From an uncultured Eubacteriales bacterium (GTDB lineage: Bacteria; Bacillota; Clostridia; Peptostreptococcales; Anaerovoracaceae): DNA of 64,000 nt. Positions 51,338 to 59,876 of the stretch are shown here, piece after piece. The notes under the pieces are model-generated. The model did no database searches. It saw only the letters and a program-made list of their open reading frames with translations, and was not told the origin of the DNA. Location: positions 1 through 64,000 of the forward strand of contig CAJTYS010000016.1 in assembly GCA_910583765.1 (NCBI GenBank), read 5' to 3'. Every line of letters starts with the position of its first letter. Within the stretch, counting starts at the first letter, position 1. Position numbers and translations under genes: made by a program.

Positions 51338-52006
51338 CTATTCAAAAAAAAGTTTCGTGCGCATCACGCCCACCTCAGACCGATCCACGGGAATGTCTAA
51401 AAATTTGGCGATCGCTGTGATCAAAAGCTCTGGGCTCAGGTTGGAATGACTGCCTGCATCCAAAAGTCCTGTGATCAGCAGGTTTTCTCCTGCTGCCAGA
51501 AAATTCAGGGACTGGATCTTTCCTCGAATGTCCACTTCCTTCATTTTACCGGTTTTTTTCTGCTTTTTCAGCACCAGAATGCTTTCCTGGGCAAGAAAAT
51601 TTTGGCACAAAGTCTCTGACTCTTCCCTGCTAAATTCTCGGCCCATCGGCATGCCGATAATGTACTCCGCAGCAAGGTTTCTGGCTGCCAGGCTGCGTTT
51701 CTGTCCATCCATGGATTCGCAGCTGAAAACTCGGATCCCTTCTGGCATCTGCGCACTGACCAGATGCTTCAACTCCTCTGTGTCATAAGCTTTGTCTGTC
51801 TCAAATTCCAGATATTCGCCTACACTGGCATAGCCTAACGACAAAGGCTGGGCGAATCCCATTTTCGGATGCGGGTTAAAGCCTTGAGAATAGGAAAGCT
51901 GTATCTCCGCTTTTTTAAAGGCTCGTTTGAAAAGCCGCAGCAGATCTAGGTGCGATGTGTAACAGATATATCCTTCTTTTGAAAACTTGATAGCATATTG
52001 GCTCAT
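51338..52006 (-). CDS. TIGR03936 / DUF2344 radical SAM-associated protein
   Basis: 222 residues. SQYAIKFSKEGYICYTSHLDLLRLFKRAFKKA and the SQGFNPHPKMGFAQPLSLG segment are diagnostic of DUF2344, always encoded next to (or fused to) TIGR03960 radical SAM proteins. The ATG at 52006 overlaps the upstream stop as ATGA and has GGAGG before it; the longer frame from 52060 is not needed. Proposed to work with its partner in RNA or ribosomal modification, but the reaction is unknown. Confidence 0.87.
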   Translation of the reverse strand: MSQYAIKFSKEGYICYTSHLDLLRLFKRAFKKAEIQLSYSQGFNPHPKMGFAQPLSLGYASVGEYLEFETDKAYDTEELKHLVSAQMPEGIRVFSCESMDGQKRSLAARNLAAEYIIGMPMGREFSREESETLCQNFLAQESILVLKKQKKTGKMKEVDIRGKIQSLNFLAAGENLLITGLLDAGSHSNLSPELLITAIAKFLDIPVDRSEVGVMRTKLFFE

Positions 52007-53832
52007 TTCTTTTCCTCCGGCATACAGTCTGTTTTTCGATTCATCCCGCAGCCCGCGCATTGAATTCGACAGTCCTGCGTGGTATCGCCCTTCAAGGCCT
52101 TTTCATTTTCCCTGATCAGAAACTCTTTTGTCACAAAAGGATCAATGAAATCCCATGGCAGGATCTCGTCATAGCTCCTTTGGCGCACTGTGTAAAAATT
52201 CGGGTCCACGCCGGTGTCCGCAAAAGCCCGCGCCCACAGCTCCTTGTTAAAATGCTCCGACCATCCGTCGAATTTGCATCCCAGCTCAAAGGCCCGGACC
52301 AAGACCTTTCCCACTCGCCTGTCGCCTCTTGCGAACACGGCCTCCAGACCGCTGGTGTCTGTGTCATGGTAATTGAAGGTGATACCCTTCACAGAAAGCT
52401 GGTTGGTCAAGTGATCGTGCTTTTTCATGAATGCTTGCGCTGTGTCCTGGGCCTGCCACTGAAATGGCGTGTGGGCTTTGGGAACAAAGTTGGAAACACT
52501 GACCGTCACATTGAACCGGCCGCCCTTTCTGCCTTTCATCTTGTAGTTGATCTCTTTGATGGTCTTGGCGATTTTGGCGATCCCATCCAGATCTTCCAAT
52601 GTCTCACCGGGAAGTCCCACCATGAAATACAGCTTCACATGATTCCAGCCCAGCTCCAAAGCCTGACGGACAGCGCTGTAAATGTCATCTTCTGTGATCC
52701 CCTTGTTGATCACGTCCCGCAGCCTTTGAGAGCCTGCTTCCGGCGCAAAGGTCAGGCCGGATTTTTTATAGCCTTGGATCTCTTCTAACACTCGGAAGGA
52801 AAAGGAATCCAGCCGCAGGGATGGAAGGGAAAGGGATACGTTTTTTTCTTTGCACATGGCCATCAAATCAAGGGCCAACTCCTCGAATTGGGAATGGTCG
52901 CTGGTGGAAAGGGAAAGAAGGGACAATTCCTCATGTCCGGTCTTTGCCAGCTGCTGCTGGGCGATCTCTCTGATGGTTTTCGGTTTTCTTTCCCGCACTG
53001 GCCGGTAGATCATTCCTGCCTGGCAGAAACGGCAGCCTCTCGTGCAGCCCCGAAAGGTTTCCACCACTGCTCGATCATGAACCACTTCGATAAAAGGTAC
53101 GATCAGATCCACGGGAAAATCCGCCGCGTCCAGATCCTTCACCAGAGCCCGTTCCACCTTGTCAGGCGCGCCGTCCCATGTCTTGCGGATTTCTGCGATG
53201 GTTCCGTCTTCTTTGTACTGTGGATCGTAAAATCTGGGGACATATACGCCTGGGATGGCGCTGATTTCTTTGAGATAGGATTCTTTTGTCTGACCGTCCC
53301 TGCGCCGTTTCACCACCTCTGGCAGCAGTTCTTCCCCGTCTCCGATCAGAAACACATCGATGATGTCTGCTAGGGGCTCTGGGTTATAGGCACAGGGTCC
53401 GCCAGCTAAGATAACAGGGTCCTCTTCGTCTCGCTGGTCAGAGAAAACAGGGATGCCTCCCAGGTCCAGCATATTGATCACATTCGTAAAGGAAAGCTCG
53501 TACTGCAGGGTAAAGCCTAAAAAATCCAGTTCTCTTACAGCCGTCTTTGTTTCCAAAGTGAAAAGCTCCATGCCCTCCTTTCGCATCAGGGCCTCCATGT
53601 CCATGGCTGGCGCGAACACTCGCTCGCAAAAAATATCCTCCTGTTGATTCAGGATATGATACAGAAGCTGCAGCCCCATGTAGGACATGCCGATCTCATA
53701 CGTGTCTGGGAACGCGAACCCAAAACGAAGCCTGGCCTGTTCCTTGTGCGCCGCGTTGACTTCGCCGCCAATGTACCTGGCTGGCTTTTCTACCTGCTTT
53801 AACAGCTTGTCCAATTCTCTGCTAATTTCCAT
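52003..53832 (-). CDS. TIGR03960 family B12-binding/radical SAM protein
   Basis: 609 residues. N-terminal B12-binding-like domain (FAFPDTYEIGMSYMGLQLLY ... LDFLGFTLQYELSFTNVINML ... PVILAGGPCAYNPEPLADI) and a radical SAM domain with TRGCRFCQAG giving Cys-x3-Cys-x2-Cys (ETFRGCTRGCRFC). The C-terminal Cys cluster (CRIQCAGCGMNRKTDC) may hold a further metal. It normally lies upstream of rng and rplU in Clostridia; here rng is missing and the gene follows an HD-domain gene by one base. Confidence 0.9.
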   Translation of the reverse strand: MEISRELDKLLKQVEKPARYIGGEVNAAHKEQARLRFGFAFPDTYEIGMSYMGLQLLYHILNQQEDIFCERVFAPAMDMEALMRKEGMELFTLETKTAVRELDFLGFTLQYELSFTNVINMLDLGGIPVFSDQRDEEDPVILAGGPCAYNPEPLADIIDVFLIGDGEELLPEVVKRRRDGQTKESYLKEISAIPGVYVPRFYDPQYKEDGTIAEIRKTWDGAPDKVERALVKDLDAADFPVDLIVPFIEVVHDRAVVETFRGCTRGCRFCQAGMIYRPVRERKPKTIREIAQQQLAKTGHEELSLLSLSTSDHSQFEELALDLMAMCKEKNVSLSLPSLRLDSFSFRVLEEIQGYKKSGLTFAPEAGSQRLRDVINKGITEDDIYSAVRQALELGWNHVKLYFMVGLPGETLEDLDGIAKIAKTIKEINYKMKGRKGGRFNVTVSVSNFVPKAHTPFQWQAQDTAQAFMKKHDHLTNQLSVKGITFNYHDTDTSGLEAVFARGDRRVGKVLVRAFELGCKFDGWSEHFNKELWARAFADTGVDPNFYTVRQRSYDEILPWDFIDPFVTKEFLIRENEKALKGDTTQDCRIQCAGCGMNRKTDCMPEEKK

Positions 53833-54369
53833 TTACTCACCTTTCATTAGCTGATCCAGCGTTGTTCCGATGATCCTTTCAATATGACTGATCAGTTTGG
53901 CTGTCTGTTTTTTCTTTTCCAAGATCGCTTTCCTGGTCTCAGGATCGCTGCCTCGTTTTTCTACCTTGTCGATGACATACTGGATGCGCTTGTCCAAACC
54001 AACATATTCATCTTCTTTCACCAGCCGGTCTCCCAAACAGACCAGATCCGTTTCATTAAAGGATTCGAGAGGAGAAAAAGTATAGAACATATGGGCCCGA
54101 ATGATGTCCGCCTCTTGGGGATATCCCAGCTGCTCCACTAAGTCTCCGCCTTTGATCCAGTGTTCGTCTTCCACCCTTTCGATATCATGGAGCATGCCCG
54201 CGGCCTGGACAAGTTCCAGATCAAAATCATAGCCATGCTGGTTCATGGCTGTTCCGATCTTGACTGCTGTGTCGCATACTGCCCGGCAGTGGCGGATCAC
54301 ATGCTCTGGTGTTTTATTTTCATGTAAAAGCCGCAGACATTCCTGCCTGTCCGGATGTTGCTGCTTCAT
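53833..54369 (-). CDS. HD-domain phosphohydrolase
   Basis: 178 residues with the HD motif AGMLHDIERVEDEHW near residue 56 and the ligand His in VIRHCRAVC, then RAHMF and DRLVKED with further metal residues. Probably a nucleotide or phosphodiester hydrolase with unknown substrate. It ends one base from TIGR03960, and 24 bases separate it from the LytM-like gene. Confidence 0.8.
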   Translation of the reverse strand: MKQQHPDRQECLRLLHENKTPEHVIRHCRAVCDTAVKIGTAMNQHGYDFDLELVQAAGMLHDIERVEDEHWIKGGDLVEQLGYPQEADIIRAHMFYTFSPLESFNETDLVCLGDRLVKEDEYVGLDKRIQYVIDKVEKRGSDPETRKAILEKKKQTAKLISHIERIIGTTLDQLMKGE

Positions 54370-54393
54370 GAGATCTGAGCCCCTTTCTGTCGT

Positions 54394-54903
54394 TTATTTC
54401 AGCTTTTTCACAGAGTGATAAAACTCCAAATCCCCTTTCTTTGTGAAGGAAGCGATGATCTGTCCCTTTTTCACTCTCTGCATTTCTTTCACATAGATTT
54501 CCGCGCAATTGCCGTAAATGCTTTCTGCTTCGTCTCCATGCAGGATCTTGACAAAATTCCCGATTTTATCGTTTTCTCCCACAGCGGAAACAGTGCCTGC
54601 CTCCACTGCGTAAACGGACACGGTTTGGCCTTCCCGCGCTTCATCAATGGGCTCGCCATATTCAGAGGACTCTTTAGAAGAGAGAATCGCGTTCGTCATG
54701 GCAACGGGTGCCTGTACTACGGCCTGAACGCTGTTTTTGGCAAAGACCATCACATCTCCTGTGGTATAATGTTTCGATAAATAAGCGACAACTGTTTCGC
54801 TGCCCTTATTTAGCTGCGGGATCTTCACGTTTTGGGCTAAGGCAAATGTCAAGACAATGATAAGACAAATGCCAGCCTGCTTCCATAGCTTTGTTTTCCA
54901 CAT
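54394..54903 (-). CDS. Membrane-anchored degenerate LytM/M23-like protein (SpoIVFA/SpoIIQ-like)
   Basis: About 169 residues: one transmembrane helix (about 9-25), then a C-terminal lipoyl/LytM-like fold (AGTVSAVGENDKIGNFVKILHG ... VKEMQRVKKGQIIASF). The zinc-binding His of true M23 peptidases is missing (no HxH; the end reads DLEFYHSV), as in SpoIVFA and clostridial-free forms of SpoIIQ. The Bacillus gene spoIVFA lies just upstream of rplU, and this gene lies near obg-rpmA-rplU, so SpoIVFA is the better guess; no spoIVFB is next to it. The ATG at 54903 is favoured over 54909 by GAGGAGGG spacing. Confidence 0.65.
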   Translation of the reverse strand: MWKTKLWKQAGICLIIVLTFALAQNVKIPQLNKGSETVVAYLSKHYTTGDVMVFAKNSVQAVVQAPVAMTNAILSSKESSEYGEPIDEAREGQTVSVYAVEAGTVSAVGENDKIGNFVKILHGDEAESIYGNCAEIYVKEMQRVKKGQIIASFTKKGDLEFYHSVKKLK

Positions 54904-54998
54904 AACCATACCCTCCTCAGGCGTGGCCGAACATGTATTCTTATTACTGGCACGCCCTAGTACAGTCTATGTGGAAAGCAGGAAAAAAGACGCTGAAC

Positions 54999-56291
54999 CT
55001 AAAACTCATCAAAATATTCAAATTCATAATCAATGACTCGAATGGTGTCGCCTTCCTCCAGCCCCATTTCCTTTAGCTGCTCCATGGCACCGCTTTTTTC
55101 AATGTACTTATAAAGATACCGCAGGGAGCCGGAATCATTGAAATTCGTGGAATTGAAAATTTTCTCCAGTTGTTTTCCAGACAACGTGTAACCGTCTTTG
55201 TCTTCTGAAACATAAACGGTTCTGTAATCCGGATCTTGATCGTCTCTTTCAAAATCAAAGGTTTCGATATATTGTTCTTCCTCTGGTTCCTGCGCCAGCT
55301 GATCCAGCCGAGCCGCGGCTTCTGCCAGGACCTCCTTGACACCGATATGCAGGGGCGCTGACATGGCGAAGACCTGGTATCCCTTGGCTTCTACATGCTC
55401 CTTGAACCTTTGGAATTCCGGACCGTCTTCATCGATCATATCGATTTTGTTGGCTGCTACGATCTGCGGTTTTTTCAATAGGCGAGGGTCATACTGCTCC
55501 AGTTCTTGATTGATTTTATCGAAATCTTCTGCCGGATCCCGTCCTTCACTTCCCGATACGTCCACCACATGAATCAGGACTTTCGTCCGCTCAATATGTT
55601 TGAGAAATTGAAATCCCATTCCAGCGCCTTTATGCGCGCCTTCGATGATCCCTGCGATGTCTGCCATGACAAAGCTAGTGTCGTAGATTTCCACAACACC
55701 CAGATTTGGATCAATGGTGGTAAAGTGATAATCCGCGATCTTCGGTTTCGCGCTGGTGGCAACGGAAAGCAGCGTTGATTTTCCCACATTTGGAAAGCCT
55801 ACCAGCCCTACATCCGCAATGAGCTTCATTTCTAAGATCACGGAACGCTCCTTGGCAAAACCGCCGGCTTCTGCGAAGTTGGGGGCTTGTCTTACGGAAT
55901 TTTTGTAATGGACATTCCCTTTTCCCCCCTTGCCTCCTTTTGCGACAATGAAAGAATCCCCAGGATTCACAAGGTCCTTCATGACCAGGCCGGATTCTTC
56001 GTCAATAACCACGGTTCCAGGAGGCACCTTGATGACCAGATCCTGTCCGTCCTTTCCGAAACGCTTTTTCCGCATGCCGTCCTGACCGTTTTCCGCCTGA
56101 TACTTTCTTTTGTACCGAAAATCCATGAGAGTGCGCAGGCTGCTGTCTGCCATGAAAATCACATTGCCGCCTCTGCCTCCGTCACCTCCGTCAGGTCCGC
56201 CTTCCGGCACATAAGGTTCTCTGCGGAAGGATACCGCGCCATTCCCGCCTTTTCCCGAGCGGATGAAAATTTTGGCTCTGTCCGCGAACAT
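54999..56291 (-). CDS. obg: Obg/CgtA GTPase
   Basis: 430 residues: N-terminal Gly-rich Obg fold (MFADRAKIFIRSGKGGNGAVSF, GGDGGRGGNV), G domain with GFPNVGKST, DIAGII and NKID motifs (about 160-330), and a C-terminal OCT domain (NDSGSLRYLYKYIEKSGAM). Acts in late assembly of the large ribosomal subunit and stress response. The ATG at 56291 has GGAGG seven bases upstream; the longer frame from 56399 is not needed. nadD, usually downstream, is at the other end of the window. Confidence 0.96.
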   Translation of the reverse strand: MFADRAKIFIRSGKGGNGAVSFRREPYVPEGGPDGGDGGRGGNVIFMADSSLRTLMDFRYKRKYQAENGQDGMRKKRFGKDGQDLVIKVPPGTVVIDEESGLVMKDLVNPGDSFIVAKGGKGGKGNVHYKNSVRQAPNFAEAGGFAKERSVILEMKLIADVGLVGFPNVGKSTLLSVATSAKPKIADYHFTTIDPNLGVVEIYDTSFVMADIAGIIEGAHKGAGMGFQFLKHIERTKVLIHVVDVSGSEGRDPAEDFDKINQELEQYDPRLLKKPQIVAANKIDMIDEDGPEFQRFKEHVEAKGYQVFAMSAPLHIGVKEVLAEAAARLDQLAQEPEEEQYIETFDFERDDQDPDYRTVYVSEDKDGYTLSGKQLEKIFNSTNFNDSGSLRYLYKYIEKSGAMEQLKEMGLEEGDTIRVIDYEFEYFDEF

Positions 56292-56371
56292 CTGCAAACC
56301 TCCTGTCTTTTTTGATCTGTGCGTAGCGCTATGTTTTTCTTGCGTTCCTACTTGTAAGCGAAAACGAAGAA

Positions 56372-56393
56372 AGCCCCTATGTGAATAGGGGCT
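56372..56393 (-). terminator. Hairpin between rpmA and obg (attenuator-like)
   Basis: Perfect arms AGCCCCTAT (56372-56380) and ATAGGGGCT (56385-56393) with a four-base loop, followed on the minus strand by TTCTTCGTTTTC. It lies 10 bases after the rpmA stop and could reduce readthrough into obg so that L21/L27 are made in excess. Confidence 0.7.
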
Positions 56394-56403
56394 AATCAAT
56401 GCA

Positions 56404-56664
56404 CTAAGCTTCTTTTGGATATACGCTTACTTGCTTTCTCTTTCTGTCATATCTCTCGAACTTCACAGCTCCATCGATCTTCGCAAATAATGTATCATCC
56501 CCACCGATACCAACATTGTTGCCAGGGTGGAACTTGGTTCCTCTCTGCCTAACCAGAATGCTGCCGGCGCTTACGAACTGACCGTCTCCACGTTTTACTC
56601 CTAACCGTTTCGACTCACTGTCGCGACCGTTCTTTGAACTACCTACACCTTTTTTACTTGCCAT
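56404..56664 (-). CDS. rpmA: Ribosomal protein L27, without N-terminal extension
   Basis: 86-residue bL27. It starts MASKKGVGSSKNGRDSESK, directly at the mature sequence that reaches the peptidyl-transferase centre. Most Firmicutes have about nine extra residues ending in a Phe/Ala cut site removed by the peptidase Prp; here the codons upstream of the ATG do not encode such a leader and AGGAGG lies in that place. Consistently, the prp (ysxB) gene is absent between rplU and rpmA. Confidence 0.96.
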   Translation of the reverse strand: MASKKGVGSSKNGRDSESKRLGVKRGDGQFVSAGSILVRQRGTKFHPGNNVGIGGDDTLFAKIDGAVKFERYDRKRKQVSVYPKEA

Positions 56665-56702
56665 GGACCAGACACCTCCTCGCTATGGCTCTATTTGAGT
56701 AA

Positions 56703-57212
56703 TTATTTCAATGCGTTTTCGATTGCTTCGAGAATCACTGGCTTTGTGGCCTTTTCATCGATCTCGATGTTGTTTTCTTTGGCAAAGTCAATGAGTTCAG
56801 CCTTCTTCATGGATTTTAAAGACGGCTTTTTCTCTGCTTTTTCCTCTGCCGGCTCTTCTGCTGCAACAGGAGCTGCGGCTTTTTTGGCCGGAGCGGTTCC
56901 ATCTGCTGAAATTCCAGTGATTTCAACCAGCGTATAAGGCTGTCTGTGGCCGCGTTTTTTTCTGTAGTCTTTCTTTGCCTTGTATTTGAAGATGATGACC
57001 TTTTTGCCTTTTCCGCTTTCGATCACATCCGCGAACACTGCGGCTCCGTCCACATAAGGAGCACCCACCTTAGCTTCTGCTCCATCGCCTAACACCAGCA
57101 CCTTGTCGAATTTCACCTGTTCGCCATCAGCCATGCCGAGTTTTTCCACTCTGATCTGATCGCCTTCTGTGACACGGTACTGCTTTCCGCCTGTTTCAAT
57201 AATTGCGTACAT
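56703..57212 (-). CDS. rplU: Ribosomal protein L21 with C-terminal HeH/Rho-N-like extension
   Basis: 169 residues. The first 103 or so are normal bL21 (MYAIIETGGKQYRVTEGDQI ... YRKKRGHRQPYTLVEITGI). A further 65 residues follow: an Ala/Pro/Glu/Lys-rich linker (PAKKAAAPVAAEEPAEEKAE) and a short domain MKKAELIDFAKENNIEIDE..KPVILEAIENAL with the helix-extended-helix pattern of HeH/SAP/Rho-N domains, which often bind nucleic acid. GAGGAGG lies 13 bases before the ATG. A consensus promoter and leader precede it, so this gene heads the rplU-rpmA-obg operon. Confidence 0.93.
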   Translation of the reverse strand: MYAIIETGGKQYRVTEGDQIRVEKLGMADGEQVKFDKVLVLGDGAEAKVGAPYVDGAAVFADVIESGKGKKVIIFKYKAKKDYRKKRGHRQPYTLVEITGISADGTAPAKKAAAPVAAEEPAEEKAEKKPSLKSMKKAELIDFAKENNIEIDEKATKPVILEAIENALK

Positions 57213-57300
57213 GTTTTGTTGTTTTCCTCCTCTATCCAGTCTCGCCAGCGTGGGCAGCAAATGAATGCTTTACAAAATAGCCCAGTTTGTGCGGCTTACA
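57213..57300 (-). ncRNA. 5' leader of rplU (candidate L21 leader)
   Basis: About 88 transcribed bases between the promoter and the rplU start. Firmicutes rplU transcripts often carry a structured L21 leader used for autoregulation. Paired segments such as GGGC (near 57268-57272, minus strand) with GCCC (57253-57256) and CTGG/CCAG are visible, but I could not fold the whole; identity with the Rfam family is unproven. Confidence 0.4.
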
Positions 57301-57307
57301 GTAATAT

Positions 57308-57336
57308 ATGATACCACGGGGACAAGCGGGTGTCAA
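57308..57336 (-). promoter_or_regulatory. Sigma-A promoter of rplU operon
   Basis: On the minus strand TTGACA (57331-57336) and TATCAT (57308-57313) with a 17-base spacer, about 96 bases before the rplU start codon. Confidence 0.9.
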
Positions 57337-57391
57337 CTGAAAAATCCATTGAAATCCTGTGTTTTCAGCAATTTTTGAGGTTTTTTCCTTT

Positions 57392-58218
57392 TTAGCGTTC
57401 TGCTTTCTCTGCTTTGCTGTACGCGCCTGGGACTTTTGTTCCTTTGACAGTTCGGATGGCCCTGACTTTGACATAATAGCCTTTGTTTTTCTGAAGGCCG
57501 TGGAAAACCGCGGACCGCTTGTTTCCTGAAACCTTTAGCTTTTGCCTTCCCCTTGTGAACTTTTTGTCCCGCGCTGCCAGCACTTCATAAGCGTCTGCTT
57601 TTTTAACTTTTTTCCACTTTACTCTGAGAAAACCTTTGCTTTTCCATGCGGATTTTATGTAGGCTTTTTTAGGAGGCTTCACCACTGTCACTTTTTTGGT
57701 GATTTGTTTCCCGCTGACAGGAAGGGTTGCTTTGATTGAGGCGCTTCCCAGTCTTTTGCCTGTTAATGTTCCTTGCGCGTTGACGGAAATCACTGACTTT
57801 TTGCTGCTCTTCCAGCGAAAGCTCTTTGATTCCACGCAAATGCCAGGTTTTCTTCATTGAGCCGATTGGAAACTGTGTTGTAAATGGTCCCGTCCGGACG
57901 GTCATGAGAATACCGCAGGGCGATCTCAGCGGCCCTGCGCATGGCGGCCCGCTGCAGCTTCGCGTCCAATTCCAAAGGTTTGACCCCTGCTGCGCTCCTA
58001 GCCGCATTAACTAGATGAAAGGCTTTTCTGCTCTGAAAATAATTTAAGGTCCCTTTCACATATAGAGTCTCCAGGTTCGTCTCGTCCCAGGGCAGCTCCT
58101 GCTCCATGCCGTGAAAATCAGCTCCATGAGAGCTGGCAGGGAGGCTGAAAACGAAAAAAATCGCTAGAACCAAGGCCTGTAACCGCTGTGTTTTTGTCTT
58201 TTGCTTTGTTTGTGTCAT
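57392..58218 (-). pseudogene. Broken secreted CAP / Ig-like / FnIII protein
   Basis: Two overlapping leftward frames look like halves of one gene. The first (58218-57790) has a signal peptide (residues about 10-32) and the first half of a CAP/SCP domain (FHLVNAARSAAGVKPLELD, SHDRPDGTIYN, NEENLAFAW) and then runs out of homology. The second (57835-57392), in another frame, starts inside a BIG2 Ig-like domain (SFRWKSSKKSVISVNAQGTL) and continues into a fibronectin III domain (VKWKKVKKADAYEV, GYYVKVRAIRTVKG). The rest of the CAP domain and the start of the BIG2 domain are missing, so a deletion with frameshift near 57830-57850 is the simplest reading. The first half overlaps the FapA stop (ATGA). 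Confidence 0.7.
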
Positions 58219-59825
58219 GTTTCTTTTACCACTATCATAGTTCCTTGTAAGGCCACTGTGCGATCTGTGAGTGGCTCTTGAATCATCTTTGTTTTATCTG
58301 CGATCTGGATCTTTGTCACAGGGTGGATCGTTTTCGCGGTCACAGCCCCATTGCCAGATGCGTGAAAATCCATTGTCAGGGTTCCTCGTTCATCCATCAG
58401 GCCGCGTATTTTTTCTCTGTACAATCTACTCTGCTCTTCTAATTGCCCCAACAGCTCTCTTTTTTCAGAGGGCATGTCATCTCCAAGGGCCTCTAGAGTC
58501 AAGACGTTTTTACGCACTTTTGCCATAGTAGCCCGGGCTTCTTTCAGTTCTTCATCCTTTTCCTCAATCGCAGCCGCCAGCTCTGGCCTGTAACCTGCCC
58601 ACACATGGTTTTCACTGCTTGAAAGACCTCCGATCTCTTTTGCTGTCACATTGCTGTGAGCCTTTATTTCACCGCCTGACAGCTGCCCTTGACCTGACAG
58701 AGCATAGATGGATCCGCCGCTGGTGATCTCACTGTCCATGATCACTTCCGCAAAAATATCGCCGCCTGCTTTCACAGTCGTTTCTTCAATGGAAACGCAT
58801 TGGACTTGTCCCTCTGCGGTAAGGGTGGTTTGTGACCTTCCTTTTGTGCAGCCTTTTTGGATTCGTATGGTCCCACCCGCGTCAAGGGACGCTTCCCGCA
58901 CGCTGCCGCCAACGATGATATCTCCGGCGGATTTTACGATCACATCTTCCCGCACGTTTCCGGAAATATATAAGTTTCCTGTTTTGCAATAAATGTTCCC
59001 CGTGTGCCGCCCCACGTCACCCAGAACGCTGCGCTGAGGCACGACACAGAAAACGCCGTCCTCTGTCGTGGACACCGCGCCGTCCACAGCGGCCAGCAAC
59101 TGCTTGCCGTCAGCAGAAACATAAGTGTTTTCTCCAGCCGTCAGTTCTATGTCCGCGCCTGGCTTTCCAACGAGGACCCTGCCCATGATGTCTGTTCCGT
59201 TTCGAGGGGCCACAGGCGGTTTGCGATAGGAAAGGGCAGCGTCTTTCGCGACGATCTGCATGGAAATTTCCTGACTGAAATCAATTGTGTTGCTTTTTGC
59301 CGCGTCCAGTTTTGGCGCAGGCGTCCGTTCAAACGCGTCACTTAGGCTCCCATCTTCGCCATCAATGGGCGCTGTTCCTAATGCTGCTAGAAACGGGCAC
59401 AAATACGGCTGCTCCGTCAGTATGCTTTTGATAGAGTCTTCATTGATCCCATAGACGATGCCTGTGTGATTCAAGTTTTCCATGAACTGCTCCACGCCAA
59501 TGTCTTGGCCTCCATGGACTGGCGGAAGGACGCAGGCAAAAGCGAGCATCTTGTCTTTTGCCACATAAAACATGACTTCAGCATCTTTTGTTTCGATCTT
59601 TTTCCCTTCCAGATCTTGCGGGTCTGGTTTAGGCATACGATCAGCAAGCTTTTCCTGGATCATGGCTAGAAAGTCATCCAGGCTCATGGTCTCTTCTGGG
59701 TATTCTTCCTTGGTCCTTTGCATATTGGTCTGCAGGAGGGCCATCTGCTCCTCCTGCAGGCTTTCCTGTTTTTTACGTTCTTTGGCTTGCGTGATCTTTT
59801 TTGAAAATTGATCGAATATGGACAT
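58215..59825 (-). CDS. FapA family (DUF342) protein, copy 1
   Basis: 536 residues. A helical N-terminus (FDQFSKKITQAKERKKQE), then the FapA/DUF342 core: repeats of a right-handed beta-helix type in the middle (YCKTGNLYISGNVREDVIVKSAGDIIVGGSVREASLDAGGTI...), followed by a long coiled coil (about 430-490) and a short beta end. Such proteins occur in flagellar and polymer-forming contexts but their function is poorly known. ATG at 59825 with GGAGG 11 bases upstream is preferred to the TTG at 59843. Downstream of and paralogous to the next gene. Confidence 0.8.
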   Translation of the reverse strand: MSIFDQFSKKITQAKERKKQESLQEEQMALLQTNMQRTKEEYPEETMSLDDFLAMIQEKLADRMPKPDPQDLEGKKIETKDAEVMFYVAKDKMLAFACVLPPVHGGQDIGVEQFMENLNHTGIVYGINEDSIKSILTEQPYLCPFLAALGTAPIDGEDGSLSDAFERTPAPKLDAAKSNTIDFSQEISMQIVAKDAALSYRKPPVAPRNGTDIMGRVLVGKPGADIELTAGENTYVSADGKQLLAAVDGAVSTTEDGVFCVVPQRSVLGDVGRHTGNIYCKTGNLYISGNVREDVIVKSAGDIIVGGSVREASLDAGGTIRIQKGCTKGRSQTTLTAEGQVQCVSIEETTVKAGGDIFAEVIMDSEITSGGSIYALSGQGQLSGGEIKAHSNVTAKEIGGLSSSENHVWAGYRPELAAAIEEKDEELKEARATMAKVRKNVLTLEALGDDMPSEKRELLGQLEEQSRLYREKIRGLMDERGTLTMDFHASGNGAVTAKTIHPVTKIQIADKTKMIQEPLTDRTVALQGTMIVVKET

Positions 59826-59876
59826 GACCTTTTTTACCTCCAAACCAAATGTTTTTTGTCCAAATCAGCTGGATCT

